A DNA stretch of 64,000 nt from Oasisia sp. SBJ-2009. Lineage: Eukaryota; Annelida; Polychaeta; Sabellida; Siboglinidae. Location of the stretch: assembly GCA_964017155.1 (NCBI GenBank), contig OZ024856.1:3964701-4028700 (forward strand), read 5' to 3'. The notes under the pieces were generated by a model. The model ran no database searches, was not told the origin of the DNA, and saw only the letters and a list, made by a program, of their open reading frames with translations. This document shows positions 36,101 through 48,600 of the stretch, piece after piece. A program made the position numbers and the translations under genes. Position 1 is the stretch's first letter, and each line of letters opens with the position of its first letter.

Positions 36101-36768
36101 GTATAATATATATATATATATATATATATAATTACAAATACTACCAGCCATTTAATTCTTTTACAACATTTTGATTGCATACATGCATGCATGTACTCAT
36201 ACATGTGCATGAACACACAGATTATTTAAACTGGATTATTACATTGTTCTACCCATATATTTTTGATGGAGATTCGTTTATCTGCTACTTCCCGTGCCCT
36301 CTCTGGAGACACAGGTACTAAGCACACAACATTTCCATTCCAGGCAAAGTGAACCCGACCCAGTGCGAGGCCGTCACAATGGTGGCCGCCCAGGTGATGG
36401 GAAACAATGTGGCCGTAACGATCGGTGGCTCGAACGGTCACTTTGAGTTGAATGTCTTCATGCCATTGATCCTGCGCAATGTGCTGCAGTCGATTCGCCT
36501 GCTCGGTGACGCCAGCGACTCCTTCGCTCGCAACTGTGTCAATGGAATCATAGCTAACCGTAGTAACATCAATAAGCTCCTCAACGACTCACTGATGCTG
36601 GTGACAGCGTTGAACCCTCACATTGGCTATGACAGGGCGGGCAAGATAGCGAGGAACGCCCACAAGAAAGGACTCACACTGAAGGAGTCGGCCGTCGAGC
36701 TCGGGTTCGTCACAGAGCAGCAGTTTGACGAGTGGGTCAGGCCCGAGCTCATGCTGGGCCCAAAGTAA
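30021..36768 (+). CDS. FH: fumarate hydratase (class II fumarase), seven exons, 5' exon not found
   Basis: Catalyses reversible hydration of fumarate to L-malate in the TCA cycle. A cytosolic/nuclear pool is known in animals. Exons: 30021-30140, 30848-30958, 31919-32095, 32611-32766, 33236-33428, 35518-35721, 36344-36768. Phases are continuous and the sum is 461 codons plus stop, the length of human FH from about residue 50 on. Hallmarks in order: FGE-type start with YYGAVT, the [10 protein letters not shown] loop, [35 protein letters not shown] (catalytic His), [19 protein letters not shown], and the signature [16 protein letters not shown] (catalytic Ser loop), which is split by the last intron. 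The first exon begins in phase 0 at an acceptor, so its ATG is probably internal. An upstream exon with the mitochondrial presequence is expected but not identified. The fifth intron is GC-AG and packed with repeats. No disabling change was seen in the exons. Confidence 0.97.
30200..30762. repeat. intronic minisatellite, 29-bp and 20-bp units
   Basis: Units built from AGCTCTATTCTCTTCTCATC followed by ACCTTCATC (29 bp), or the short form without the second part, are repeated about 23 times. The 3' end is homogeneous at 29 bp. The array is pyrimidine-rich on the coding strand and ends about 85 bases before the next acceptor. Confidence 0.9.
30848..30958 (+). CDS. FH: FH visible exon 2
   Basis: Thirty-seven codons, [20 protein letters not shown] through DIIVKVAEE, between TTTTCAG and GTAGGT. 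Phase 0 at both ends. Confidence 0.95.
30959..31918 (+). other. FH intron, no other feature seen
   Basis: 960 bases of AT-rich intron with no tandem array and no internal exon recognised. Confidence 0.7.
31919..32095 (+). CDS. FH: FH visible exon 3 ([10 protein letters not shown] loop)
   Basis: Fifty-nine codons, [20 protein letters not shown] onward through [10 protein letters not shown], between TTGACAG and GTAGGC. Contains substrate-site residues of the [10 protein letters not shown] loop and the HPNDHVN segment. Confidence 0.96.
32192..32280 (+). mobile_element. DNA-transposon terminus-like fragment in FH intron
   Basis: ACAGTTGCGCCTCGGTATAC is the CAGT-GN-CCTCG-TATA type of end common to mariner-like MITEs. 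No matching inverted end was located in the intron, so this is probably a solo remnant. Confidence 0.35.
32611..32766 (+). CDS. FH: FH visible exon 4 (catalytic His region)
   Basis: Fifty-two codons, [20 protein letters not shown] to GRTHTQ, between GTCCCAG and GTATAG. The catalytic histidine motif RTHTQ lies at the 3' end. The exon end and donor are duplicated about 51 bases downstream. Confidence 0.96.
33236..33428 (+). CDS. FH: FH visible exon 5, GC donor
   Basis: Sixty-four codons plus one base, [20 protein letters not shown] to AEIARLT, from CATGCAG to CTCACAG followed by GCAAGT. Only the GC donor keeps the frame into exon 6 (phase 1). Using the nearby GT would not. Confidence 0.93.
33438..33775. 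repeat. intronic minisatellite, GGTGTCAGCAGTCATGGTT unit
   Basis: About 16 degenerate copies of a roughly 19-20 bp unit begin only ten bases after the GC donor of FH exon 5. Confidence 0.85.
33780..35505. repeat. large intronic minisatellite, 40/42/43-bp higher-order unit
   Basis: The unit consists of two related 21-bp halves, each starting CCTAC and ending TGTTGT (one with TCACTACCCA, the other with ATCCTGTCTG or ATGCTGCATG in the middle). The left third has 40-bp units, a few copies near 34503-34620 are 43 bp (CCTTAAATACTACCC), and most of the right part is 42 bp. As 42 is a multiple of three, all three plus frames and a minus frame stay open for 250-370 codons. None of these is a gene. 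The last copy merges with the acceptor of FH exon 6. Confidence 0.95.
35518..35721 (+). CDS. FH: FH visible exon 6 (start of fumarase signature)
   Basis: Two bases, then [20 protein letters not shown] through to [10 protein letters not shown], plus one base, between CCTGCAG and GTATGT. The junction with exon 5 gives an alanine where human FH has glycine. Confidence 0.95.
36065..36129. repeat. (TA)n-rich tract in FH intron
   Basis: Imperfect TA repeats, including ATATATATACATG and a run of TA to 36129. Confidence 0.85.
36344..36768 (+). CDS. FH: FH terminal coding exon
   Basis: Two bases, then [20 protein letters not shown] through [17 protein letters not shown], ending ELMLGPK and TAA. The acceptor is CATTCCAG. 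The C-terminal domain ends as in human FH (DMLGPK). Confidence 0.97.
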
Positions 36769-38781
36769 GCTAATGTCACAAGATCTGAGCTCAGGCATGA
36801 CCCCAAGCAATCTATTCCATCAAAACCAAGCTGTGATTCCAGTGTCGGAATCAAAGGAACTTGTGATTTGTGACTCCCAATTGTACTCATCGAAATAACA
36901 CAAATACTGCAGCACATAAAAAATCTTGATATTATAATTCATAATCCGTCTACTGGGTGTGGGTTTACGTCAGGCAAAGGCAGGTTGTCAATGTTGCATT
37001 AAACTACCACATAAAATTTTAAGTCCAAAGTGATCTCGCACCACCAAGACCTCAGGTCACACTAGGCACACTGACAGTGATCTCACCACAACAAGACCTG
37101 TTATATTTAGGTTATTTTCATGGAGAATCTCAAGATGTAAATTGTTTCAGTTGCCCTTATTTGCTTTTACAAAAATGAATGGTAAATATCTGTGATATGA
37201 TGATTCAGTTCGGGCAATATTGGCTTCGTATAGTAAGAGTGATCCTACCAGAGAGAGTACAGTTGTACCGTACTGAGTAATTCTGACCCAGTTTGAACAA
37301 TACTGGCCAGGCATTTAGAGCAATATTGATTATGCAGTTAGTTTGGGTGGTATTAGCCTAACTATTCCGTGCACAACATGTATAATCTGCTATATGAAAA
37401 TGTACGGTTTAGATTAGTTGAGCTGTTTACTTGTACAAAATGCTGGGTGTCTGTGTCTGATGAAATACTTTTTATTGTTGTCAACATTACTTGATAGTTG
37501 AAACAATACTATTGTTTCTAGTATGGTATATTTTAAATAATTTTATGTAGGACAATTCACTTTAACTTGTCATACACTTGTGATAATGTGTGCTTTAGTA
37601 AATGGTTGCAAACTTACTTGTCAGTTTATTTCATCATCGTCATCATCCACATTTAGTCGTAACACGCACAGCTTCTGGTTTATTTACATTAAGATGTCTT
37701 AAAGGTGTCTACTACCGACGTTGCTTTGTGTTAGTATTATCAGTGGTTGCTGAATCTCATGTTCAATTTTTACTTTTACATATCTGTGCTTAGTGATGAC
37801 ACATAAGTGTATGAAACCAACCTTTAGTTTGTGCAATCTCGTATTCCTTATTTGAAGCAAGAACTGGTGTAGCAAATACTTGTGTACCGATGCTGCCTCA
37901 CATTGCTGATACTCCCTTGTACTTTTCTTGTTGCATGATTCATGTATAGTTTCTCTACTTTGTTCTATGGTATATTTTTGCTAGCATAGTTAGCTTGATA
38001 TCGCATGCTTATTTTAAATAATATCAGGTTGTAATTATAATGTTGGTTGTTTTTAAATTAAATTCACAAACCAAACTGAAGAATGAGCTGTGTGGTTTAT
38101 GGAGATCTGCACTTCTAGGATTGCAATCTGAATAATGTCACTGTGTCTGTGGTTCTTAAGACAAGTTCACGTTAATCAGTTGGTTCTGTGTGTTGTCTTC
38201 AAGCCTAGTTCACATTAATCAGTTGATTATGTGTATAGTCTTCAAGACAAGTTTACATTAATCAGTTGGTCTGTGTATTGTCTTCAAGTTCTTCTGAACA
38301 GTGCTTAGAATGTGCAATATTTAACATAAAAAGTGTCTAGGGTCAGCTCCAATCATTCAGGTTATGAGAAAGACCACATAAGGCTGTAATTTGCAACAAA
38401 TATATCCATAATGGCAAATGCAAACCATTACATGAATCACTTTTTTATTGGAGCTGTACATCGTTTACTGTATTATGATCAGGGTTCTGAAAATGGACAG
38501 GTCAAATGAACTGTGTTAGCCGACACATGCACAAATTGTACTGGCAAGAATAAAAGGTGTGAATTTATGTTGCTTATGTTAATTATTTTTTCTACCGATC
38601 CATGCATAACTATATGTAGCATATCGTATACATTTACACAAAATCTAAGATAACGAATCCTATTTTCATCAATACATAATTATGTAAAGATCATACTGTG
38701 AAGTAAACATCTGCCAAGACAGAAAGCAGCAGTGTGATAACAATATCCCGATTGAACACTTAAATCAATATAATAATAATG
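36769..38781 (+). other. FH 3' flank / UTR and convergent intergenic zone
   Basis: No other gene seen. Possible plus-strand polyadenylation hexamers are ATTAAA at 36998-37003 and AATAAA at 38549-38554. Three copies of a roughly 57-bp unit (AAGTTCACGTTAATCAGTTG and variants) lie at about 38158-38300. Confidence 0.4.
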
Positions 38782-38787
38782 TTTATT
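38782..38787 (-). terminator. candidate PARP1 polyadenylation signal
   Basis: AATAAA on the minus strand about 830 bases after the PARP1 stop. Another lies at 38444-38449. Choice between them cannot be made from sequence alone. Confidence 0.3.
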
Positions 38788-39276
38788 TGAAGAATAACTA
38801 CTAAAATACTGAATTACATACTGCTATCATACAACTGAAATCACTTCCATTTTTCAACAATGTGAAAAGGGGTTATTAAGGGTACATGATCGCCAAATTT
38901 CTTAGTTGCTAACATTGTAGACACACGACACATCACCGCAAACAATCTAGTTAATACTTACCCTGCCATGGGGCACCTACACCGAGGAGGGCAGATGTGA
39001 TATGACTAACATACTGCATGACACAGTGGATCCATACAATACACACAAATGTTAAAAGTAAGTATAAAATGATATCACAAAAGGCAGCCATGCCTTGATT
39101 CTGACAGAAGCTACTTCGAGACAACTCAGTACCAACTTGGGCAGAAAACTCATTTCTGAGACGTCTGGAGACAACCAGATGATGTTTCAAGTCAAATAAA
39201 ATACAGAATTGTCCCCAGACGACAGTACTGCACCATCACCTTGCTCGCATCCACTAATGTCCAGCAACCTACCGCC

Positions 39277-39578
39277 ATGCTATAACGTCCACTACCCACT
39301 GGTCTCTCTCGTGCTATAACGTCCACTACCCACTGGTCTCTCTCGTGCTATAACGTCCACTACCCACTGGTCTCTCTCGTGCTATAACGTCCACTACCCA
39401 CTGGTCTCTCTCGTGCTATAACGTCCACTACCCACTGGTCTCTCTCGTGCTATAACGTCCACTACCCACTGGTCTCTCTCGTGCTATAACGTCCACTACC
39501 CACTGGTCTCTCTCGTGCTATAACGTTCACTACCCACTGGTCTCTCTCGTGCTATAACGTCCACTACCCACTGGTCTC
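39277..39578. repeat. 34-bp minisatellite, nine copies, in PARP1 3' UTR
   Basis: Nine nearly identical units, each starting GTGCTATAACGTCCACTACC and ending CTGGTCTCTCTC. They begin at 39277, 39311, 39345 and so on every 34 bases. The array lies about 35 bases beyond the PARP1 stop codon, so it should be transcribed in the 3' UTR. Confidence 0.92.
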
Positions 39579-39613
39579 ATGGCACATAGTTGGTAGTCTC
39601 CATTATCGTCATT

Positions 39614-39686
39614 TTACCACTTGAATTTAAATTCCGTCTTCAGCAGGTATTTCGCTTGAATCTGTGCGACGTCGTAAACAATGTAT
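39614..39686 (-). CDS. PARP1: PARP1 last coding exon (visible exon 25)
   Basis: One base completing the catalytic Glu codon, then [20 protein letters not shown], then FKW and TAA. The acceptor is GCACAG, preceded by the U12 branch motif TCCTTAAC. Confidence 0.93.
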
Positions 39687-42600
39687 CTGTGCTGAGTTAA
39701 GGATGTAATGTTCTTGTCAATGGAAGTCTGAGTGAAATAACACTTGTGAACAATGCCAATGTATAAAAAAGAGAAACCAAGTTATTTTTTTAACTTGAAA
39801 GACCTTTACTGTTATTAAACAAATATCGGTAGCGCTAATTAAATAACCCAGGAGCAAACTCCCTCGCTTTAAATGAGGTAGACAAACATCTTGTAAATAT
39901 ACACTGGACCAGACAAAGGATACTCGTTGTACAGCAAGCTCGTGTCCTTCACCTTTGTCTCGGTTCCGTGACCCTTTGGAATGGTGACGCCATCTGGTGT
40001 TACAAAACTGCCCGCGGGATCAGGGCCAGTTTTCCCACAACCTTAAAATATCAAAATTTAAAAAACGAGTCATCATCAGTCATGACTGTTTATATACAGA
40101 TCATCTTAACATCACATGAGAATCTTTCCTCTCCTGCTCTCGGGAAGAAATTATTTCTCCAAACTTACTGCAATACCCGTGTTTAACAAGTGTTTAAATA
40201 AACATTTTATCCTAGTTTGGACTAATTAAAAATACAGCATTTACCTCATTTTCTCCTGAAACCCTTCAAATATTAACTCGTTTATCTGTGAGATCAACCA
40301 AACAAAGTATGTCCAACAACCAACTGTGTTTCTTTTACACCTCTGTAGCATACACATTCACAAACCCACCTTTGGTGCTGTGTTTGCCCTTGGGTAACTT
40401 GGTGACATACTCAGACTGCTTCAGTTCATACCTACAACCAGACAGTAGCACTTGTTACAGAGAATAACTCATTTGCCATAAGAAGTGTAAACATCAATGA
40501 AGTCATAATAAAGTGTTCTTTGAATGAATGAGTGAATAAATGTTTATTCAAAACGTTGGCTATAGTGTGTACACACAAGACAATATTAAAAACAATTTTA
40601 AAGTTATTTACTAGTGACTAATTAAGATACTAATGCATATTGTGATAATCGTTGAGCTTATCTTTGAATAGATCATATCAACATTTGAAAACTTCAAATT
40701 GATCACAATTATATAAAAGAAATTCTAAAACCAACTGCCCAATGAGAATTGCATGAACCTCACATAGCAACAGTTGACCAATGTGCTAAGACTTACATGT
40801 TGCCAAGGGCAACCTCACACAGCATGAGCAGACCCACTGGGTCGGACTTCTTGACCCTGCAGTAGTTGGCACTCTTGGACACCATGTCCGCGAAGTAGAC
40901 TCCTTTACCAAACATGTAGCCAGTCTGTAACACAGCAACAGCACACAATCTCACAGTACCAATGACTATCATATAAAAAGCTATGTGCACTATTTTATCT
41001 CCTTCAAATACGACTTTTTTCTGTGGTCTAGCATGTCCATTGGGGTGGTTCAAAAATGTCGATTTTTTTCGTAATTCATCCTAGGATGGGAATCGTGGAT
41101 GGGCACAAGTTTAAAATGTGTCACTGACAGTTTTGCAGATATGTGGCTGAAGTGGTGTGTGCAGTCTAGAAGCCCTAATGGATGGACCACAGATTTAAAA
41201 TAAATTGAAACTCAAACAGGGATCTTGGGGTTATAATTACAAAAACGGCAACAGTGCAACTGACAACCTGTTAGTCCCCCGGCACTGCCAGGTGACTCAG
41301 CTACTACAACTTCACATTGCAATCAATACGACCACTTATACATGACACTGGTACTGAAGTTAAGGTGAGTTTGTAACGTTGTATGCCTCGTATCTGTACA
41401 CAGAGTAGTGCTCCAGGCACTGTGCTCATTAGAAGGCACTGGTTGTTCTAGGGACGCGTCCAACAGTCAGGCTCCGTCACGCCTCACTGCCTTAGACTGC
41501 CCCACTGTGTCATTGAACTCACTTTAAAATACCAGATCCCCATGTACAGTTGGACTGATCCACACTCATTTCATAAAAACTATCTATGAAGACACACTAG
41601 ATTACTCAGTTACGCAGTTACTTTAGGTCTGAGTATCTGAATAAGCAATCTATGTAATCTTTGAATTAAGCAATCTACACAATCTTTGATTTCAACAAGT
41701 CTAAACATTTGTTTTTTGTTAAAAGGAGGCCAAAAAGAACAACATTAGAAATCAGAGACTAACAGCAGGCCAAAAAAAAATAAAACACTGTTGAATGGTC
41801 GTGAGAATACAATAAGAAATATTATCTTCAAACTTAAAGATGGCTTGCAGAACAAGAGGGCATTTTGCAGCATTAGTCAGCACATATTTTCTGAGGTAAA
41901 AAATGAGACAAATTATCTAATGATCATGTTATTTATTGCAGTGTAAATATATTCTGAAATAAAATTAACAGCTATCTGATCAGAATGAACAGAAAATTAT
42001 TGAACTTTTGATCAATCAAAGGCTTCTTTCATTGTCCACAGACTGCCTGGAAGTTGTAGCTAGGACAGCACTCTTGTTAAGTACAATACAATAATAGTAA
42101 TATTAAAACTTACATAGCGTCCTTATCCTCAAGAATCTGACATCAGAGGTGCAACCAAAATTAAATACACAATGATTTAACAAGATTGCCACCTAGAGAA
42201 CCAACTCTAGGTGGCAGGTGGACTAGGAGCCCTTTTTGACTTATCGAGAGTCCAACATTACATCCAATCATGAATGGGGACAGGAAAAAGACATCACTGG
42301 TGTGCGGGACTGCCAACAGTTTAGGGTGGGGACATACAAACATATCTTGAGTTTTTGTGAAATGTTGCTACTGTTTCTGCTGATTTTACAGTGAGAGCTG
42401 ATTCCAGATTTTTGGTGCAGTTACAGAGAGTTGGCCAATATTGGGCTTCGGTTTTAGGAAAACAAACTGTTGGGATATGGATGATCTTGGGAGATAAAAA
42501 AAAACGGGAGATTAACTAAGTAGGATGATGTACAATTCACACTAATGTCTTCCATCTTACTGTAGATTATACGGATCACCTAGAGAGAGTTAGGGTGAGT

Positions 42601-45600
42601 TTGTATGCCTCGTATCTGTACACAGAGTAGTGCTCCAGGCACTGTGCTCATTGGAAGGCACTGGTTGTTCTAGGGACGCGTCCAACAGTCAGGCTCCGTC
42701 TCATGTCTCACTGCCTTAGACTGTCCCAGGGTGCCACTCGGGGGGCTGTGTTATGGCAGTGCTATCTTTGTTGGTTGAGGTGGAGAGGGACTTGGAGGGG
42801 TGGAGGGGTGTGGTAGAGTCTGGTGGCTGTGTATGGGGTGTGTTGGGTGGTTAGGTGGGTGTGTGTGTGGGTGTGGGTAATACCTGCCACTTACACATTA
42901 GACTGGTCAACATCAGTATCCTGACTGAATTCAGGAAACGAGATCTACATTTCAATACTACGCACCACAACCAGACACTCCTGCCACCCTCACGACACAG
43001 GGCTGTTTGCCTTGCAAATTACCCCTGGCAAATCCCCTAGACCAAGCACAGAAGTTAGCCGAATCAAACTACTTTACTGACTTCTCCAATCACAACTGAA
43101 ATCAGTGCAACCATCTGCACCAATCTGAAGATGGATAAACATTTTCTGGGATTTCCAGGACCCATCCACCCATCTGTACGACCAGCTGAATGGTTTTGCA
43201 CATTCAAAAACTTACCCCTGCCGGGGGGGGGGGTACCGCTGACGTAATCAGCTGCAGCACCCCTGGTGTATGAGGATGACCAAGACTAACGCTGTGATTT
43301 CCAACATTCGCTACTTACCACCGGCGCCTCTGGTGGAGCGATGCGGAGGCCCTGAGAGAGGATGCCGGCGAAGTTGGAGGTGCCTGAGCCGTGCCACAGC
43401 AGCTGGCGGTTGCCGAGGGCCTTGAAGGGCTTGTAGCGCTTCGCCTCGCCCTCCCGCGCCACCTGGAAGACCTACAGGACAGAACATCACCTGTACAGGC
43501 CTCCACTCATCACACGTTGACTGGCAGGAGATATGAGTGGCGTTTACCACATCAGGAGTCAGACCACATTTGCATTTTCCATAGGCGACCGTTATAATGT
43601 TTTCTTCATTTCCTACTAATCTTGTTATCTCTGTTATTGACAATTTCACAGCATATTTACCCTTCATTTACAGACATTCTGTGAAAAAATTGTGAACTTG
43701 TCATACCTCAGGCTCCCACAAACTTCTTTCAAACCTTACACCCCTCCATTTCTGCTTGAACCACCCACTGATTGCCCCTGATTACTTCAACAAGCAAAAT
43801 GACAACTGTATTAGTATTAGGTTTTTTTTTAACAAATTTAATGTATCAAACTAAATATTCTTGTATTCTGACCAATGAGAAGCGGACATCTGTGTTTGGT
43901 GCATAATCCAAGATGGCCGCATCCACACAGAATTTGAAAGCAGCTGGTGCCTAAGTGTGATGCGTCTTGTACACAATTGATGTTCTTGTATTCATAATAA
44001 GATACACATATTTACCCATATCTTTGTCAGGGGATATTTTCAAGCAAGACTCATTCAAAAAGTACCAAAACCTAGCCATATGAACAACGTCTCCAAAGTT
44101 GCTTTCAGGTACTTGCGGAAGTGGCTGGTCGATCGCTTTTTGACGCTATTAGTGTTTACAAACAACAGATACTAATAACAACTGTATTAATAAAATCTGG
44201 GAGATATAATATAATAACAATAATTAACTTTATTTATACATTAGTACAACTCTGTTCAACTGTGTGTAAAGAGTTACAAAAATAAAACAGTACACATATA
44301 CAAGACTTAGTGATGTAAAATATAAATTAAGATAAAACTTTTTTATATAGTAACATTATAATAAACATCATAGCTATAAATCTTGTATAATAAGACCACT
44401 CTTTGACTATATAAATCTGTTACAATAACAATAAAACTACTTATTATTGAAAGACTACGATAGTAAAATTGCAACGAATAGGAAAACGTAAAACAACAAA
44501 CAACACATTGAAAGTGAGAGTATAAAACAGTGCATTTTAAAAACAAATTCAAAACCATCCACTGATATGATCAGTCACCATTCCTTCCTGTGAGTGTGAC
44601 AAAGAGGACAGAGAGTGTGACTGACCTCGACCACGTGCAGTTCGTACTGGTTGTGAGTGGACGCGTGAGTGTTGGCGACATATTCTGTCAGTCGCTTGAA
44701 CTCCTCACTCTCCCTGTCTAGAGGCTGAAACAGCATCACCAGTTGTCGTAAAATGAAGCGAACTTAATGCTGCAAAAACTGGTGTTTTTCTAACAATCCA
44801 TTCAGTCTTTAAGTTTCTCATAGTATAAGTCTATTGGGTCTCATGATAAGTCCACTGACCTATCTTAACCCATTAGACCCCAGCCGGTTAAATTGACTTG
44901 TGCTGCTGTTCCCCAAGCTGCAGCCACTGATTTCACCAATTCGGGGTGCTTGCACATTTTAAGTTGTATCTTCAAAAGTACTGATTTTCTATAATTGCAA
45001 GTTGTGTTTATTTTGATGTTCATATAATTATCTTTAAAATGATGTAACTATGGTGTATGTTGGTAAAAAATATGTTGTTATATGTAGGTGACAAACATAG
45101 AACATTACAATTCTGGACAACAATACAGTAGAATATCATGTTTTATTCACATAAAATGTATTATATTGTTCTATTTACAGATGCTCTGCCTTGTTTAGAC
45201 ATAGTACTATATAAATCAGTTCATTTTATCTGGATATGGACAGGAAACACAGCTTTGCAAGACTTTTATCTTGGTTGTCAACATCCTGTATGTGACGTCT
45301 GTGTCTTGCCAATGTGTATGTTGACATCGTGGATGACTGGTATTTTGACACCTGAAACAACGAAATGTCAACCATTAGAAAAATTAACAATGTTACCTAA
45401 TGATTTGTTATAATAAAACACCTAATTTTCATATATCACGACATAATCAACAGTTTCGGTGCTGAAAACTCGACTGGTGGTCACCCAACTTCGACAACGA
45501 AACATAAACACAGCTCCGATCATTGAATTCATCCATTTTATCGCTCATTCAGTTGTATTTCGAACGTAATGTAAACTTACCTTCAGTTCAATGTCAGAAG

Positions 45601-48600
45601 TGTCCAATCCAACGATATATAAGCACAAACTTAAGGAGTTACGGGACACGACCAATTTTTTTTTGAAAAACACTTATAAATCTCTCCAAGACTTGTTTTC
45701 AGGGAGTCACTACATTGAAACTAAGAAGATGGCATCTTTAATTTTTTTATTTTCAAATATTTTGGCGCGGGAGGGGGTAATAATCGAACAAAAAAGTCGA
45801 AAAATAGCATAAGTTTAAATGAATAGAACACTGAAACCCCTATTGTCATTTACATTATTCAAGTGTTTCTATGTAGGTAATGTACCATTCTAACTTTCTG
45901 TGCATGGCCATTTGTCTATGTTACTTAGATTTTTTGTAACGATTTTTTATAAATATTTTATTTTTATCTTCAAATTTTTCATATTCAAACCCCCCTATTA
46001 TGTGACTCACATGACTGATCATAATTTCAATGCACAGGAATGTAGATATTTATGGTACTGTTGCTATATGTAAAGTTGGTATGCATTACTTGGTTAGTTT
46101 TTGAGTTCTATTCACTTTTACCTGAAAAAAGTGATAACTGAGAAAACGGCACTTAAAGTATGAACTGAGACATTTTAATATGTTGCAAACATCAGATCTT
46201 ACAAATAAGCATCCACATTATAGCCTTACCATTTATACACAATATCTATATGTTTGTAACAGTAATTGTTAATCATTAGCGACATAATTATGTTATTGTT
46301 TACCCCTACCCCCATAATCTGTAATGCAAGAAATCATAGCCGATGCACTATTTTAGCCAGTTTTCACTTAGAATACACACTAAATAGGTTGTATCAGGAT
46401 ACCTAAATCAAATATTCACACTGAATGCAATATAGATAGGTTATCATGTAAAGAATCCTGTTCAGATGGTTATTTTACCTAAGTATCGCTAGATTTTGTA
46501 GTCCGTGTGCATCCACGTACAAAAAATATGACGCCAGCCAGCTACCATCAACTAATAACAGTCTTTATTAATACATATACATTCTTTTGTCCATTAAAAT
46601 GACAATTGTATCATGTTTTCCCTCCCCATTCATATTAAAATCCAATAATATAAACATCATTAGCATAGCTAGTATACTTCCAGAGATGCATCAAGTCTAA
46701 ATCCGGAAAAATGCAATTTGTGCAAAAGCCGCCAAAGTTTGAGTAACAATTTGGCAATGGCTTCAGAAAATATTTTGTTACTATTAATATTGTAAGTTTA
46801 AATGTTCTGTTATACATGTGGTATCATCAGTGAGGATGGATAGAGCAAGTAGAAAGTTGTTTCAAAATTATTAACTTGCTCTCAAGTCATATGCAGTTTG
46901 TGCCTATAGTCATGTCGTATTATGTATGCTATTTCAGCAACCTGACGTTGTTCACCAAGGTCTCAAAATGTATTATCTATGTTTGTTATAGTCTCAGGAA
47001 CAGTTAAAACATTACCAAACAGGAACACAGTCAATTGCACTAACAACTGCATGACTGTTAGGATCAGACACTGAGCTGACAGGAGCAAGTTTCCACTGAA
47101 GAACAGCTCCAGAGTGTCATTGATTGCGAGAAGTCATGGCAGTCTCAAGTGTTGGTGATGAGTTTGTGTCACCAATTTCTGCATAATATTTCTAGGACAT
47201 CAACTGCAGTAACAAAGCAAAACCTCTGCAATCATCCCTGCAAGAACTCAAATGCAGCAACTTGGCAATGGGGATAATCCACCGTCTGAAGAAGGGTCAA
47301 GCACCACTGAGGAGATGAAACCGAAGTGAAATATATCATGTATCAATAAAAAGAATTTGTCTAATGGAATGTAAAATTGTACTATGCATGCATGCATGCG
47401 TGCGTGCAAAAAAGTAAAACAATATAATTAGCATATGATTATGAGGTACCATTTAGTAATAAATAATTGTATTTATTACAAATTTAATTATATTGAAAAA
47501 TTCATAGACCATAACTGTGAGGCTGAAGTCTAACAGCTAAGTAATAACTCACATAAAACATAGTCATTTAGCTGAATTTTCTAACTTGTTTACTCCAAAA
47601 GATAAAACCCAAAGATATATACACTGACTGAAAAAACACCAGCTAAATATATCAACAGCTGCAACTGACAATTCAGCAAATACTCTGATCCATTCCAATA
47701 AGTAAAACAACACTCAAGTTGTGACCGAGTTTGGCCATGGCCCATGCTGCAAACACCACCAACGATCCCCGCCTTCCCGTTCTACCTCCGGCCGTCGGCG
47801 CTAAGCTGTCGCCTGCAACGTATACTCCTATGCATGGCTGCGTGCTGCAGGCAATGCTATCTAACACTGTTCGATATCCGTCTTCCCCGCCGCCCTCGGG
47901 CACCGCAGCCGCCGTCGGCATCGTCGCCGTCGACGCCAAGCTGTCGTCTACGGTGATTACGTACGGCTGCATTTCCATCGAAACACGCCGTTTTGCCACC
48001 GAAAAATCCCGTTTCGCACACGGATCCCGCACTTGTGCGGCTTTCCATTTCTTTCTCTGACTAAATTCAGGCAAATTTATAACGTTTGGCAGCGAAAGGA
48101 TCCACACAAACGTCGTCGAAACTGTAGTTAGGCGCCATCTTGTTTATATTCGGTAATGGCAACATGGTGAATCATGGGATACGGGCCACGCCTTATATGG
48201 AATTATCCAGGTCACCGCAGGTCACGCACACAGCGGAACTTGCCGATGCTGAGTTTTGCTGACGTGTCACAACGGCGAACGCCAAATAAGGAAATAGTCG
48301 GTCGAATTGAGCTTGCGTTTATTAGGATTTCCCGTAAATACAGGTCAAAGGGCGGGGATGCCGTCTACGCAATCAGTTAGAGGACAGATTGGCGGTTCTA
48401 TTCGTACCAAACAACATGGCGAACGGTGAATGTACGGTGGCGTTACTAAGGTCTAAACATCGCGTATTTTTCAACAGATCCTGCGTCTTCAAAAATCAAA
48501 CGGATTTAATAATTGATAGGGGATCATTTTATTATCGCAAAAAGGTCATTTAGAGGTATGTAATTGTTATAAAAGTGAACTTTATTGATAGATGACATGC

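Noticed and set aside
47673..48107. 144-codon minus-strand frame as a transposase
   Set aside because: No DDD/DDE motif or recognisable domain. Kept only as an unexplained CpG-rich block.
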